A DNA stretch of 64,000 nt from Nissolia schottii (Eukaryota > Streptophyta > Magnoliopsida > Fabales > Fabaceae): positions 1 through 64,000 of the forward strand of contig QANU01020924.1 in NCBI GenBank assembly GCA_003254905.1, written 5' to 3'. Positions 33,799 to 45,759 of this stretch are shown one piece after another (position 1 is the stretch's first letter; each line of letters begins with the position of its first letter). The position numbers were made by a program, and so were the translations under genes. A model generated the notes under the pieces. It was not told the origin of the DNA, did not search any database, and saw only the letters and a program-made list of their open reading frames with translations.

Positions 33799-34306
33799 GG
33801 TGATTTTAGACTCGAATTTATTAGGAATTTGGCTAATTATAACTAGTGATACTATTATCTAGAAACAAGAATAAAGTTAGATTTACAATAGAGTACAAGT
33901 TATATATATAGTAGTTGTTGAGATACTTCATAACTTATTTTTTTGGTGCTTATGGATGTTTTGACCATGATGTTATTTTGTTAGACTTTTCATAACATCA
34001 TAAGTAGTATATATCATTTGCTATATAAGCACTTTATGAATGCAACTAGGAAAAAAATCAATTAAAAAGAAAAATTACATATTTGTTGAATTTTTTTTAA
34101 CATTTTATAAATTAATTTGATACAAGATATTTAGATAAATATATTAAGTTTTAAGTAAAGGATATTTTTGTAAAAAAAATAATTTTAATCCTATATAGTG
34201 TATCACCAAACACTAAATAGTATTATTTTATTAATACATTGACACACTAAAATACTGTATAGTACTAAAATTTTATCAGGCCTTATACGGCACACCAAAT
34301 GCACCT

Positions 34307-36042
34307 TATGACACCCTTTTTTTTTCATATAAGAACACATACCAAGATAACTTTCATTCATTCTAAATAAGAATGGATGACTTAGGTTTTCTACTAACCT
34401 AATGATTATTTATAGTATTGTCGCAATTCAATTTCAAACTTTGTAAAAATTAATTTCAATATGTTATCAATATTAAAAAATAATATTTTCATTTCATTTT
34501 TACATAGAATTATATGACAATTAAAAAGATATTAAACTTATCATCTAATATAATAAGAGTCTAATTGCTATATAGTGACCGTGTAAAGTTTTTACACTAT
34601 CATTTAATTAAATTATTTTATCTGCATGTTTTTTTAAATTAAATTAAAATATATAATACACAGGATTGTCTTAAGACTTTTTTTTTTCGTTTTTCATTTT
34701 CTACATATATGCAATTGAGTTGAGTAGACTACGGGCTTATGATGATTAGGCCTACCATGCTACTTTGAGACAATTGATGAACAACTTGTTGAACCTTAAA
34801 ACTTAGGCTAGGTTTATAGACCCCCACTAAGTGTGGACTCAAATCCTATTACCATATTGGGCCTATCAACCTTGCTCTATGTGGATGGTATGATTTCTCT
34901 CTTTCGGTGAAATGTTTGATTAATCTTACATCAAATTAAGTGCTTATCATCAAATATACATGTATCTGATAAAAGAAGTAATCATCAATATGGATATGAT
35001 TTTGTGGTACATTGCAATTTTCATCACCGATATCATATAAAGAGAGGAAAATAAAAGTCCAAGTTCATCCATGATTAAAAAAAATAACTAAAAAGAGGGC
35101 TAATTTTGATCTAATTCAAATCACAATGATAGTGATAATGACTGAAATCATATTCAGGATGCAAATTGCATTTTAGCGATGAGATTTTACATATAATTAG
35201 CAATGATTTAATTTTGATACATTATTTGTATAAAAGAGTTTCATGATGTATATAATAATGTGCTATTATATATGAGTCTTTTAAAATAATGAACATAAGA
35301 GTTGTCTAGTGCTATTGATGCGACCGTACATGATTAATTATAATTAATCTCAATTATAATTAATAAGAATATAGATCCTAGCCTCTAGCCAAATTAAGTC
35401 TTCTAGGTTTTTATATTTCACTCCTTTTGACTTCCTCTTCATAATTCATATTTGACTATAGACATGTTGGCCAATATATCAAATGTTGTCACCAAAACCG
35501 AAACTAGCGTGTATATAGGGAAACACATACACATAATTTGAGATATAAAATCTGTTCAAAACCAATACTAGAAGTATATTGTTTTCCTTTCGACGAATGG
35601 TTAGCGGTAATTCATTGCACAACCCCAAAAAACGGATAAAAGTCTTACAAGAATAGCATAAGCACAAAAAGTGGAAACCCCCCAGCCCGCCGAAACAAAC
35701 TCGGCGAATAAGAAAAATGTCTCATTAAAAATCTCTAAAGAAAATATTCAATAAGACAAATCTCTTACTTTTTCAGTAGTATAGTTACATATTTATATTT
35801 AATTCATGTTAAGTTTCCTAGATGGTTCTCTATGCCACTTCAATTTTAGTCTGAAACCAACGGCACAGCACAATTTGCACGTTAATATGAAGCATTCCCA
35901 ACACTATGTTCCTTGTGTTGAACAATTCCAACTTCAAATTTCTATGGACAAATTAAAATAAGTCAAACTCAAGACCCTGAATTATTGCTTCATGGATCAT
36001 AAGGTACCCTGTCTGGAATATTCCAAGCTCCACAACATTGTT
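34307..36042. other. Non-coding DNA, no gene seen
   Basis: AT-rich with T tracts (34310-34326, 34679-34688). No ORF with recognisable domains; the longest minus-strand ORF (35479-35667) has no known motif. Confidence 0.5.
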
Positions 36043-36320
36043 TATAATGAAAAATCAGAGGGAAAGAATTTGGCTATTGTCTTAGCTGAGAATGCATAAA
36101 CTGAACTTGTATTATGCTACGGGTACTGTAGCTATATTTATACAAACACGATGGTGCACCGTGTGCCACACTTACTAACGCACACCATACCATTTTCCCA
36201 TAACAGTTTCTAACAACCACAACGTCTAGTAAGTAAGGGAAATCAGAAAATGTAACAGAAAACAGAAACTGAAGTAGCGCGCGCGTTATTGTTCTCTTTC
36301 TTCCTCTCTAATTCCTGATA
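36043..36320 (-). repeat. 3' LTR of Copia-3 (probable)
   Basis: It starts right after the purine tract with TATCAGG on the minus strand and would end CATTATA, again TA...TA ends like Copia-2. A TATA-like TATAAATATAG on the minus strand (about 36132-36142) lies mid-LTR. With only one copy in the window, the outer end at 36043 is an inference. Confidence 0.55.
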
Positions 36321-36981
36321 CCCCCCCGCAAGCTGGCAGTGGTTGATGGATATCAATCATGCCGAGCTTGGACATGAGATAAACAAAGGCACGAAGGGGC
36401 AATGCTTTGGTAAGCAGGTCAGCACATTGATTGGCAGTGGCGACGGGAAGTAAGCGCATTAGACCAGCCTGCAGCTTCTCGCGAACGATGTGGCAATCGA
36501 TGTCTAAGTGCTTTGTGCGCTCATGAAACACGGGGTTGGCGGCAATGTGAAGAGCACTCTGGTTGTCACAGAATAGAATAGCTTGCTTGGAAGGAGTGAC
36601 ACGTAGGTCCTGTAGCAGATAAGTCAACCATTGCAATTCACAAGTAGCACTGCCCAAGGCCCGATATTCTGCCTCAGAAGAGGAGCGGGAAACCGTGCTC
36701 TGCTTCTTAGCCTTCCAGGAAACTAGAGAGCTGCCAATGAAGAAGCAGTACCCTGTCACTGACTTGCGAGTATCCAAGCATCCTCCCCAGTCCGCATCAC
36801 TGTAACCAACCAGTTGGAGGGAGGATGTTCTTGGAAAGAAAATTCCACGACCCGGTGCAGCCTTCAAGTATCTTAGAATTCTCATGGCAGCACGATGGTG
36901 TGTTGTAGTTGGTGAGGCCAAGAACTGGCTGAGCTGTTGGCAAGCAAATGCTATGTCAGGCCTAGTAGAATTAAGGTAGAG
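36286..36981 (-). pseudogene. Copia-3 RNase H with end of RT
   Basis: One open frame from about 36980 to 36286 (the longest ORF starts at 36921): RAAMRILRYLKAAPG, GYSDADWGGCLDTRKSVTGY with the RNase H acidic residues, SSSEAEYRALG, LFCDNQSALHIAANP, HERTKHLDIDCHIVREK and the end ADLLTKALP. All standard Copia RNase H motifs are kept and no stops occur, so this copy is fairly young. It is partial because the upstream pol is missing at the 36982 junction. Confidence 0.88.
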
Positions 36982-37253
36982 NATATTCTGGAGATCTATT
37001 TCTTAGAGTAATAATGCTTAAGTCTGATAAGACTCTATCGCTTGTATCCATGTATAATTCATTGACACGTATGACTCTAAATTTGTAAACAAGTAAGGAT
37101 GTGAGAAAAATTTCAAAACGGTCCGTATTTTTGATTAAGAAATATTTTCAAAGCTAAAAGTAGGGGCTAAAAGTAACCTCAGCCAAGCAGATAACAACCC
37201 TCTAAATCAGTGTTACGCGAGTACGTTTTGTTAACTCGAATCTTATGCTCTGG
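36982..37253. other. Non-coding DNA between Copia-3 and the tandem repeat
   Basis: Begins at an undetermined base. It probably belongs to the 3' non-coding part of the Tat element to the right, but no LTR boundary is visible. Confidence 0.35.
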
Positions 37254-37494
37254 TTAAAACCAGATAGCGCGAATTTGTTCCGCGATATTTTAATTTATGC
37301 ATTGGTTAAGACCATGCTTTTAGCGCGAATTTGTTCTGCGGTACACTAGTTTAGGCATTAGTTAAGATCATGCTTTAGCACGAATTTGTTCCGCGATACT
37401 TTAGTTTAGTCATTGGTTAAGACCATGCTTTAGTGCGAATTTGTTTCGCGGTATTTTAGTTAATGCATTGGTTAAGACCATGCTTACACGAGTT
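37254..37494. repeat. Four 55-56-bp tandem repeats
   Basis: The word GCGAATTTGTT with a following CGCGRTA recurs at 37269, 37325, 37380 and 37435 (spacings 56, 55, 55). Between these lies GGTTAAGACCATGCTTTAG, with small changes. The array sits just downstream of the pol gene of the Tat element on the minus strand, its 3' untranslated side. Confidence 0.9.
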
Positions 37495-37559
37495 TGATGC
37501 TTGAATGGTGAGTTGTGACTTGAGACTATGAATGCTGTAAACGTTGTTTTATTCAATGA

Positions 37560-38690
37560 AGATTACGTGGCTTGATGGTACATAATGTATTGATACAAAT
37601 ATTTTTAAAGGTAAAACTTGCGAAGGTTGGTGGTGTTCCATGTCCGATGTATCTCCCTTCCGCTGAGTGTCAATAACTTGTATGCTCTGTGGTTGAGGCT
37701 TTCCGTTATGATGTATGGTCCTTCCCAATTTGGGTGGAGCTTTCCTTATCCTGCTGTTCTTGTGTCGATATCTGCTCATCTTATTACGGTGTCGCCCAAC
37801 TTGAATTTTTGCGAGATGACCTTTGTGTTATACCTTTGTGCGACTCTTATCTTAATGGCTTCTTCTTGTATGTGGGCTTCCTGTCTGTATTCTTCAATGA
37901 GATCAATTTCTTTCGCCCTGAGTTGGTCGTTTATTTCCGCGGATGTCATTCGTATCCGCGGGCTTCCTTCACCGATTTCCATAGGGATCATTGCTTCCCT
38001 TCCGTATGCTAGGCGGAATGGAGAGTGGGAGGTGGTTGAGTGGGGAGTCATGCGGTATGCCCATAGCACGCTTCCCAACTCGTCTGCCCATAATCCTTTC
38101 GCGTCGTCTAGCCTTTTCTTCAGTCCTCTCAAGATGACCTTGTTGGCAGCTTTAGCCTGTCCATTGGTCTGAGGGCGTTCCACAGAGGAAAATCGTTGTT
38201 TTATTTTAAAGCCCTGTAAGAATGTTTTGAACTTTCTGCCCGTGAACTGTGTGCCGTTGTCAGAAACTATGGTCTCCGGGATGCCAAATCTTGTGAGCAC
38301 GCTATTCCATACGAATTTTCGGCACTGAACTAAAGTGATCGTAGCGAGGGGTTCTGCTTCGATCCTTTTGGTGAAGTAGTCCATGGCAACAATGAGGAAC
38401 TTCCTTTGACCCGTGGCCGGGGGGAATGGTCCGAGGATGTCGACTCCCCACTTTTGGAATGACCAAGAGGTCGTTGTGGTTGTCAACTCCGCTGGGATTT
38501 GACGTGGAAGGGTGCGTGCTCCTGGCATCTTTTGCATTTCTTCACATACTTTGCGGAGTCCCTTTGGAGGGTTGACCAATAGAAACCTGCGAGGAGTATT
38601 TTTAGGGCCAGCGCTTTTCCACCCATGTGGTGTCCGCATCCTTCGTGCACTTATTCTAGGACGTACCCTGTTCTTTACGACCCCACGCAT
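37560..38690 (-). pseudogene. Tat integrase, catalytic Glu replaced
   Basis: The ORF 37776-38690 holds QKWGVDILGPFPPATGQRK (first D), ETIVSDNGTQF (second D), RPQTNGQAKAANKVIL, LWAYRMTPHSTTSHSPF and the end KFKLGDTVIR. In active integrases the third segment reads NGQAE; here it is AAA lysine at 38151-38153 instead of GAA, so the DDE triad is lost by one G-to-A change. The zinc-binding N-terminus is partly visible (VCEEMQKM) and frame-shifted. Reading continues past 37776 to about 37560 in another frame. A long plus-strand ORF here (37618-38172) is only its antisense. Confidence 0.85.
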
Positions 38691-39400
38691 TTTAGGAGGG
38701 GTTGGGAGATAGATCTCCTGTACAGCTGGTCGCCGATCAAGGTGTATCGGGCGGCTTCTCTGATGGTCTTCTTGTCAATGGATGCATCTAGCTGATCTCC
38801 GCGGATAATTTTCAGGATTGTCTGCGTCCAACAAACTTGGGTGTATGTCGTTGCTTCGATGTGGTTCACCCCGGTTGTGATGGAGGGTCTCTTGGATTAA
38901 TGTTTTGTTATTGCCTCTAGGGTGGGTGCTTGCTAGTTTGGAGAGTGTGTCTGCTCGTTCGTTGTCTTTCCGCGGTACGTGCTTGATATCGTGGTCGCTG
39001 AAGGACGATAGCATTCTTGTGACCAGGGACAGATATTGCTGTAGGTTAGGGTCCTTGGCTTGATACTCACCTTTTACCTGGGCAAACACGATCTGTGAGT
39101 CGCTGCAGATTACCAGGTTCGTTGCGCCGATGTATTTGGCCAGGTTAAGACCTGCAACCAATGCTTCATATTCTGCTCGGTTATTCGAGGTTTTAAACTC
39201 GAATTTTACGGCCATTTCAGGTCAAAGACATTGGGGCCTTCGAGAAGTATGCCTGCTCCACTTCCGCGGGCGCTGGATTTGTCGTCTACGTATAGTGTCC
39301 ACTTGTTCGGTTCCGCAGAATTTTCTTCACCTGTAAATTCTGCAATAAAGTCTGCCATGGCTTGGCCTTTGATGGCTACACGGGGTTCATAGCGAATGTC
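38691..39400 (-). pseudogene. Tat archaeal-type RNase H
   Basis: The ORF 38775-39215 shows FEFKTSNNRAEYEALVAGL, NLVICSDSQIVFAQVKGEY and RKDNERADTLSKLAS, the core of a type I RNase H with E, D and D residues. The first strand (WTLYVDD, SSARGSGAGILLEGP) lies at about 39225-39305 in a neighbouring frame, so there is a break near 39215. This extra RNase H lies between the Gypsy RNase H and integrase. Linker sequence to integrase (38691-38774) has further frame changes. Confidence 0.82.
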
Positions 39401-39875
39401 GAACTCGGAGAGTTCAACCGCCTAAGTTAGCATCCGTCCTGCTAGGTCTGACTACTGGAGTACCTGTCTTATTGACTACTGGGGTTCTGACGATGATGGT
39501 GTGTGCTTGGAAGTATGATCGAAGTCGTCTGGCTAAATGAAGGAGGGCAAAGGCTAACTTCTCCAGCTTCTGGTAGTTGATTTCGGCTCCATAGAGGACC
39601 TTGCTGGTGAAGTATACGGGGTGCTGTGTTTGGCCTTTCTCTTTTACTAGGGCGGATGCAATAGTTTTCGCGGATTCAGACAGGTATAGGAATAGAGTCC
39701 CCCTTTCTCGGGTCTGACCAAGATAGGGGTTTGGGGCAGGTCTTTTGGCCTTTTGGCATTCCTCAGACCAATCGAACGAGTTCATTTTCTTCATCAGCTT
39801 GAAGAACAGGAGGGCTTTCTCTGCGGAGGTGGCCATAAACCTGTTGAGTGAGACGATTCGTCTGGTTAAGCTCTG
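39401..39875 (-). pseudogene. Tat RT end and Gypsy-type RNase H
   Basis: The minus strand reads LTRRIVSLNRFMATSAEKA, FDWSEECQ, LFLYLSESAKTIASALV, HPVYFTSKVL, INYQKLEKLAFALLHLARR and YFQAHTIIV, the RT connection plus the first RNase H of Tat elements. Just after YFQAHTIIV a short direct repeat (VNKTGTPVV-like) disturbs the frame. Upstream of LTRRIV the coding stops abruptly at 39875/39876, at a TGTAACACC sequence that looks like an LTR edge. Confidence 0.8.
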
Positions 39876-41500
39876 TGTAACACCATAGCTAGCTAGCCTA
39901 CGCTTAAGTCGCAAACTTGCTGGTTATGTTGTTATCTGCATTGGTGGGGATAATGATTAGTCCCATTTATACTTTAAAAATATTGTTACCCAAAATATGG
40001 ACCAAATTAAAATTTTGCTTGTATGTTACATAGAGTAAATTAGGAGCCTTATCGCGTTAGAGCATACATTGCGAGTGGAAACATAGCATGCTTAACTATA
40101 AATAAAGATATAATTAATACATGCCAAGATAACAAATAACGGTCCTTCATACATTCATAAGCAAATACATAATTAGTATTATAAGTATTAGGTGCAAATA
40201 TCACATAGAAGTACAAGTACACATATATAATCTACTAGCTAATCATCTAGTCTTCAGCCATCCTCCCGTGGGAGGGTTCTTCCTCATGCAGCTCCTCTCG
40301 TTATCCCTTGTTGAATCCTGAAGTCATGGATGAGTGGGGTGAGAACATAGCACTCTCAGTAGGAAACCTTAGGGATTAGGGGATTTCTTATCCTCATTCA
40401 CGCTTCAGGCCGCTCAAGGTTTTCTAGGTGTTATAGTTATACTATATCCCTACTATTTATTAATATTCATGTTAAGCCTGAGCAGCTTTATCTAAATTAT
40501 TTATGTGACTGGGGAACCTATTCTTCATTAACTAAGTCATCTATTATGTACCTTCCTTCCTAAGTCACATATAATCACATAATCACATAATAAGCTTCAG
40601 TGTGCGTCCACTTATAACCGTACCTATTTTAATTATAAGCTTTTGCGTACCTCTACTTATGTACAGTTGTATATCACTTAGAGCACATACTCAAGCTCAA
40701 CCCCCTCGTGGCGGTGGCCATATCCGACACAAGCTACGTTTTGTCTCAGTATCATGAGGACCAGGCAGCGCTTAACCTGAGTGGTTCTTCTTTCCACGAA
40801 ATCTCATTGCTCACGATAGGAGTATCCATCCTTGTACTAGGGATAGTGAGGAGATCTACCGCCGTCCTTGCCTTTCCTGCCGGCTAGTGGCACAGCTAGG
40901 AAAAGATTGGTTTATTTAAATGTAACATCCCACTTTTCCCTCAGCAAGGATTTCACAGGAAAACTATCAGTAAAAACTTTTCTGTTTAGTTTTTCAAAAA
41001 TTTGAAGACACTTAAAAGGCTTCTCTTGGTCTGTAGAATTTGATGGACAAATCAAACCGACGAAAAAACGAAGTTCTGCTCGGTTTCGGACGATTCTGTA
41101 AACACTAGAACAGTCTCGTTTGACCCCGTTTAGCCAGTAGAACTGAGCGGAGGGCCTCAAGTCTCTGGGAATCATACCTTATGGAGGGAAAGATTATAAA
41201 ATCCCTAAAATGAACCCAAAACCCCATGAGAATAGGCGAGAATAGGCGATCGTAGAAGTGCAAGCGGAACGACTATCAGCAGTCACGAGAGTGTAACAAG
41301 GCATCAAAGGCATCTGTGAAGAATACTCCTCCGGAGAAAAATTCACAAATGCTGTGAGTGGACCTCAATGTTATGTCAAGGGAAATTAGAGGATCGCGAC
41401 AGTATGCTCGAAATATTTTTCGGATGACCGTTGATAAACGCCCAATTTACGCAAATTCGACATATCAAAATGGCGTTTATCCTGGAACTTTTTAACGATT
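39876..41500 (-). repeat. LTR-like non-coding block
   Basis: Starts TGTAACACC exactly where Tat coding ends. Its layout (a CCTCCCGTGGGAGG hairpin-like word near 40262, then GATGAGTGGGGTGAGAAC) resembles the start of the long LTRs near 53 and 55 kb at low similarity. A second LTR-start-like TGTAACATCCC occurs at 40919. No second edge or target duplication was found, so the right limit is arbitrary. Several start-stop ORFs (for example 40912-41175) have no known domain. Confidence 0.35.
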
Positions 41501-44500
41501 TATCTAAATGAATTCCCCATATTTTGTTGGATATTAATATATTTTGAAGATGGATGCAAGTAGCTTAATTAAAGAATAATCCCATGAAGAATGGAAAGAA
41601 AGGGCATAATTGGAGNGATTCTAAATTTCTAATGTACATATATTTATTTATTTATCATGATGAATATACATAGTGTTGCAGCCAGTGTATTATTATAACC
41701 ATGAAGAAATCGCAAGGGAATTACATAGAAGATGTTTGGTTATTATTCATGTTATAATACTGGAGGCCTTATTTTAGGGGCAAATAGGGAACATTTTGTT
41801 TGATCAATTTTACTTTTCACTGCCTCTAATAAAGTGAAGTTACAATCAAATCTTCTCAATTTGGAAGTAATAGTCGGTAATGTTACTATCAATCTGATTA
41901 ATTAAATAAATAAATTGATTGGGAGAGATAGCAACAAGAACCTCCAAAACCCCACTTGCGTATTTAAATTAATATGGAAGGTTAGTTAGTTGTTTCTTCT
42001 TCCTTTTCCATCTTTATCATCTCACTTTGGTTTCTCTTAGATAGTGAGTTTACAACTTGCATGGACTTGAAAACCCTCGCAGGGTCTTTATTATAGGTCA
42101 TTGTGAACATTAAGACTTTTAAAAATATATAAATTAACTTTAATAATTTATAATAGTATAAATTAATTCTTAAATGACTTGAACGCTATCACCTTCTTCA
42201 AGGATACGAAGGAAAGAAGAGGAAAAAGATTAGAATGATTTGGTCATATAAAGATTGATTGACGCTGTTTAAAATCTGATTTGCTAATTTTTAAAACTCG
42301 GATAATAAAATATACGTGACGTATAATTTAGAGAATATTGTGCTTTCCCTTAATTTTATTTATTAGATTGTGAGCTAATATAACTTTCCTATTAAAGTAA
42401 AGAGAAATGATTTATTTTCATAATAAATAATATTAAACATCCTTCTAAATACTGAAGGAACGAAGTAAGTACAAAGAACTAATAACTTTTTAATATTTTA
42501 AAACTTTCGTATTCACTTTTTATTTCATTTAGTATTAAGAAGGAATGAATGACTCGTGAAGACCCACACAATATTCGAGTTAGATTAGTCAATTTCACTA
42601 ATAGTAGAATTGGGATACTAACAACACAAGAAAAAATGGTATTAAGAAGGATGTTTAAGAAAATACACCAATACTTTTAAAATAAATAGTATATAATATA
42701 ATATCTAAGTAATTAACATTAACCATTGCTTTAGCGCCACATAAAATCATATAATAAAAACAAGAAATATTTTCCTTTTCACTCATTGATTTGGGAGGAA
42801 GGAAAAAAAAAACGTATAATAAATAAATACATAAACAGTAATATGTGCCTTGACAGGAAATTAAAATTGACCAATGCATTAAAAAGTTGAGGTGACATAT
42901 AATTTTGGCTGCTTGCGCCATAAAAGACGAAATCTGCAGATCACACTCTATCTTCGAACTTAAAATTGAGATTCAAGATTCTTTACAGCGACTTGGTCTC
43001 TTTCCCTTTGCCATTTCAACTTCAATCGTCTTTTCTTTGCATTTGCTGTGTCCCCCCTCTCCCTCTTGCCCTTTCTCTTTCTATGCTTTCTTTTTTTCTT
43101 TCTCAAATTTCAGTTTCAATTTTTTGGTATGGAATGGAACTAATTCAAGTCCTACTTAGTCGGTGTTATAGTGTTGTACAAAAGATTAAAACCCTTCACT
43201 CAATTGATACCCTTATTATAACTTAACCATTGACTAGTCTTTCCTTGAATTCTTTCTAAATTTTGAGTTTTTTTTTATTCGAGTCTTACAAAGATCTCTC
43301 ACTAATCAAATCATCATGATTAATTAATCATCAAAGTAGTGATGAATTAAATGCTCCATTTTGTAATATTGTTTTTGATTGTTAAGGATGTGTCCGCCAT
43401 CAAAATGGCTATTATACTTCTCCTAACAAAGTCTTTTTTACATACATTGTCAAGAATTGAACCATTAACCAAATGTTTAAGAAACTCAATCATCTATTAA
43501 TTGTGATGGGCTTTGTTGGTCCATTTTGTACTATGCTTCTTATTGTTATGTTTAATTAATTAATTAATGAGTTTGTGTGCACATATTTTAATGTAAGATC
43601 CTTATGGATTAATTTTTAAATAAATAAATATGTCATATCGCTTCATTTCATCTAACAATTAACTTATCATGAACTACCAACACATGGTTGATTGATGTGA
43701 TAAGTATTTGTTTCTTTTAATCGATGATTTTAAATTTTAATAGTAAAAATGTAATAATTGATGTTAGGAGTCTCTATGAGACCCTTCCAGGATTGCATCC
43801 AGGAAGAGCGTATCTATAGAAAATAAATAAAAAATAAATAAATTGTTATGTGCTTGAGTCCAAGGGAAAGCATGACCTAAAACTCTAACCTAGCAGGTGG
43901 TCGACTACCACAGGCGGCTAACTCTCTAACCTTTCCAATAAGCCCTTTATAGGGTCATTTCCTTTATTAGGTCAACTTCTTTATGTGTTGGCCTCTTAAT
44001 AAAAATATCAATATATGGACGAGAACTCAACCCAAAAGATTAGTCATATTAAATGAAAGAATTTTTAAATTACTTTCACATTTGAATGACATGATTCTTT
44101 GCGTGAGACTTATAACACAACTATCATGATTATTTATTTATTTATTTATTATTGAACAATATTTGACAATATTGTTTTAATCGCGTAGCATTGCTCATAA
44201 AATAATACATAGAATAGAAGGGTAGGAAGGGAGGAGCTACCAAGTGATAACAAAAAGATCCAAAAGATTAGGGGAGAGTATATAATTTCCTAGCTTAATT
44301 AACAAGAAAATTACTTAATTAGCACATAATTAAAGTTCTAATAAGACAATCCTCCATTGTGAAAGTAATCAAGATACGATTCTAGTTGAACCAACCATCA
44401 ACTCCCATAATCACCTTAATTTGTTCCTTTCTATCCATACTAAGAAAGACACATCCATATCACAATTTGTTATAACAATTAATTGTGCTTTTTTGCAATA

Positions 44501-45076
44501 AAATAACACCAACTGTTACGGTGGGTCATTTGCATTATCCCAAAAGGATACATATGTGTGTTAAAAATATATATACACATTAAAAAATAAACTAATAATG
44601 TTGTTGATTAGATTAAACCATACAAATCAAAGTACGAAGTTGCACATGAAGCCTATGCCTTGTTTGGGAAGATATAATAACTGGAATTGAGTTGTTTGGC
44701 ATTATAAAGTAACTGAAAGAATAAATTTATTTATTTTTTTAAAAAAGTAACATTAGTTATAATAGGATCATGTGTGTGATGGTGGTGAATATTAAGCTGG
44801 CATGTTGTGATTTAAAGGTTTAAAATACTTCCTTTTTTTTTCATCTCGAATCAAATCTTAGGAAAGTGATACAAGAATATTATGAGCTCCAGATAATGCT
44901 TCTATTTTTTTTTACGTAGTTGATTGATTGCACTTTGATTATGCCCCTTGCCTAAAGTACTCAAGTTCAAAGGTGGCTCTCTCCTAAAGTAATATCCCCA
45001 TTTTGTTGTTTTGTTGAGTTTTATTTGGGGCAATTGGCGCTTACACATACTTACCTTATGGGTAATTAATTCGGGT
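41501..45076. other. Non-coding AT-rich DNA, no gene seen
   Basis: An undetermined base is at 41616. A pyrimidine-rich stretch at 43020-43130 gives overlapping spurious ORFs. No element ends recognised. Confidence 0.5.
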
Positions 45077-45337
45077 GGAGTTTGATTCTTGTCTTAAAAT
45101 AGATGAAACATATATTGGAGACATAAAACATGCTTAGAAAATGAGAGAAAAAATACTTTAAATCATCTCTATCATAAGATAATTTTTGAATTAATTTTAA
45201 ATTTTTCAAAAAAAATGGATACAAGAGACATGCTTAGAAAACGATTTTATATCTTCAAAAATAAGAGACGCATAAACGCGTCTTTAATGCTGTCTCACTA
45301 CCTCTATCTTTTTCGTCTTAGAACAAGAATCAAACCT
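45077..45337. mobile_element. Small inverted-repeat MITE
   Basis: Left GGAGTTTGATTCTTGTCTTA and the reverse complement of the right end (GAGGTTTGATTCTTGTTCTAA) form an inverted repeat of about 25 bp enclosing 210 bp. Inside, ACATGCTTAGAAAA occurs twice (about 45128 and 45228). No coding capacity; target duplication unclear. Confidence 0.5.
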
Positions 45338-45759
45338 CATAGAATGAAATTCGTGTATAAGGTTTAATTTGAAACCTGAATCTTATCCCCATAAAAAATT
45401 ACACCCAAAAAATTTAGTGTATAAAAAAATCGTCAATAAATAATTTAAATTAATCTCTAATGAAAAAAATACTATAAAAGATTCAAATTGATTATTGATG
45501 AAAGAAAAAGGTTAAGAAATAATTGGTCCTGTATTTTTTTTATTTGGGATCAATTTAAACTATTGATAGAGAAATTAATTTATCCTATATTTTTAATGAC
45601 GAGTGACCACGGGATTTTTTTTTTAAGAATCAATTTGTTTAGTGCTATTTTTTATTGAGACAACATAGGCTTAATCTTTGAATGTTTTATAAAAGATAAT
45701 ATTGCCATATTTGCCGTATTTTGGTGGAATAAAATGGGCGTCGGTTTATTCATATATAT

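Larger units (their letters stand above)
29572..34306 (+). mobile_element. PIF/Harbinger transposon with both genes
   Basis: The left end GGGTGCGTTTGGTGCGTCG matches the reverse complement of the right end (AGGTGCATTTGGTGTGCCG), and both arms go on with TATAAGG. GGGTGCGTTTGG-type termini are typical of PIF/Harbinger and Tourist elements. Between them, in the same orientation, lie a DDE transposase pseudogene and a Myb/SANT-like gene, the two genes that define autonomous members. The expected 3-bp TTA/TAA duplication is not clean (TTT on the left; TAT or TTA on the right, depending on the end chosen). The left 1.8 kb is non-coding, T-rich leader. Length about 4.7 kb. Confidence 0.85.
36043..36981 (-). 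mobile_element. 3' end of a Ty1/Copia retrotransposon (Copia-3)
   Basis: Late RT (STRPDIAFACQQLSQFL) and a complete RNase H are followed by a C-rich plus-strand tract, which is the minus-strand purine tract GCGGGGGGG, and a 278-bp LTR. The element is cut at the undetermined base 36982, where unrelated sequence begins. No second LTR was found nearby. Confidence 0.82.
37549..39875 (-). mobile_element. Tat-lineage Ty3/Gypsy retrotransposon fragment
   Basis: Minus-strand pol runs from the end of RT and Gypsy RNase H (39414-39875) through a second, archaeal-type RNase H (about 38775-39400) to integrase (37560-38690). The double RNase H is a known mark of the plant Tat/Ogre branch. G+C is clearly higher than in the flanks. 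The 5' part (gag, protease, most of RT) is missing beyond 39875, where LTR-like DNA begins. No LTR of its own is recognised. The tandem array downstream fits the Tat 3' UTR. Confidence 0.85.

Noticed and set aside
37254..37494. CRISPR-like array
   Set aside because: The units are contiguous tandem repeats without unique spacers, in plant DNA.
37618..38172. 184-codon plus-strand ORF
   Set aside because: It lies antisense to the Tat integrase, whose motifs are clear on the minus strand; the plus translation has no domain.
40912..41175. 87-codon minus-strand ORF
   Set aside because: Lies in LTR-like non-coding DNA and has no recognisable motif.
42905..43226. Overlapping plus-strand ORFs
   Set aside because: Pyrimidine-rich low-complexity DNA read in two frames, with no domain or splice context.
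45077..45337. Assigning this MITE to a superfamily
   Set aside because: Terminal repeats pair but no clean target duplication could be read.
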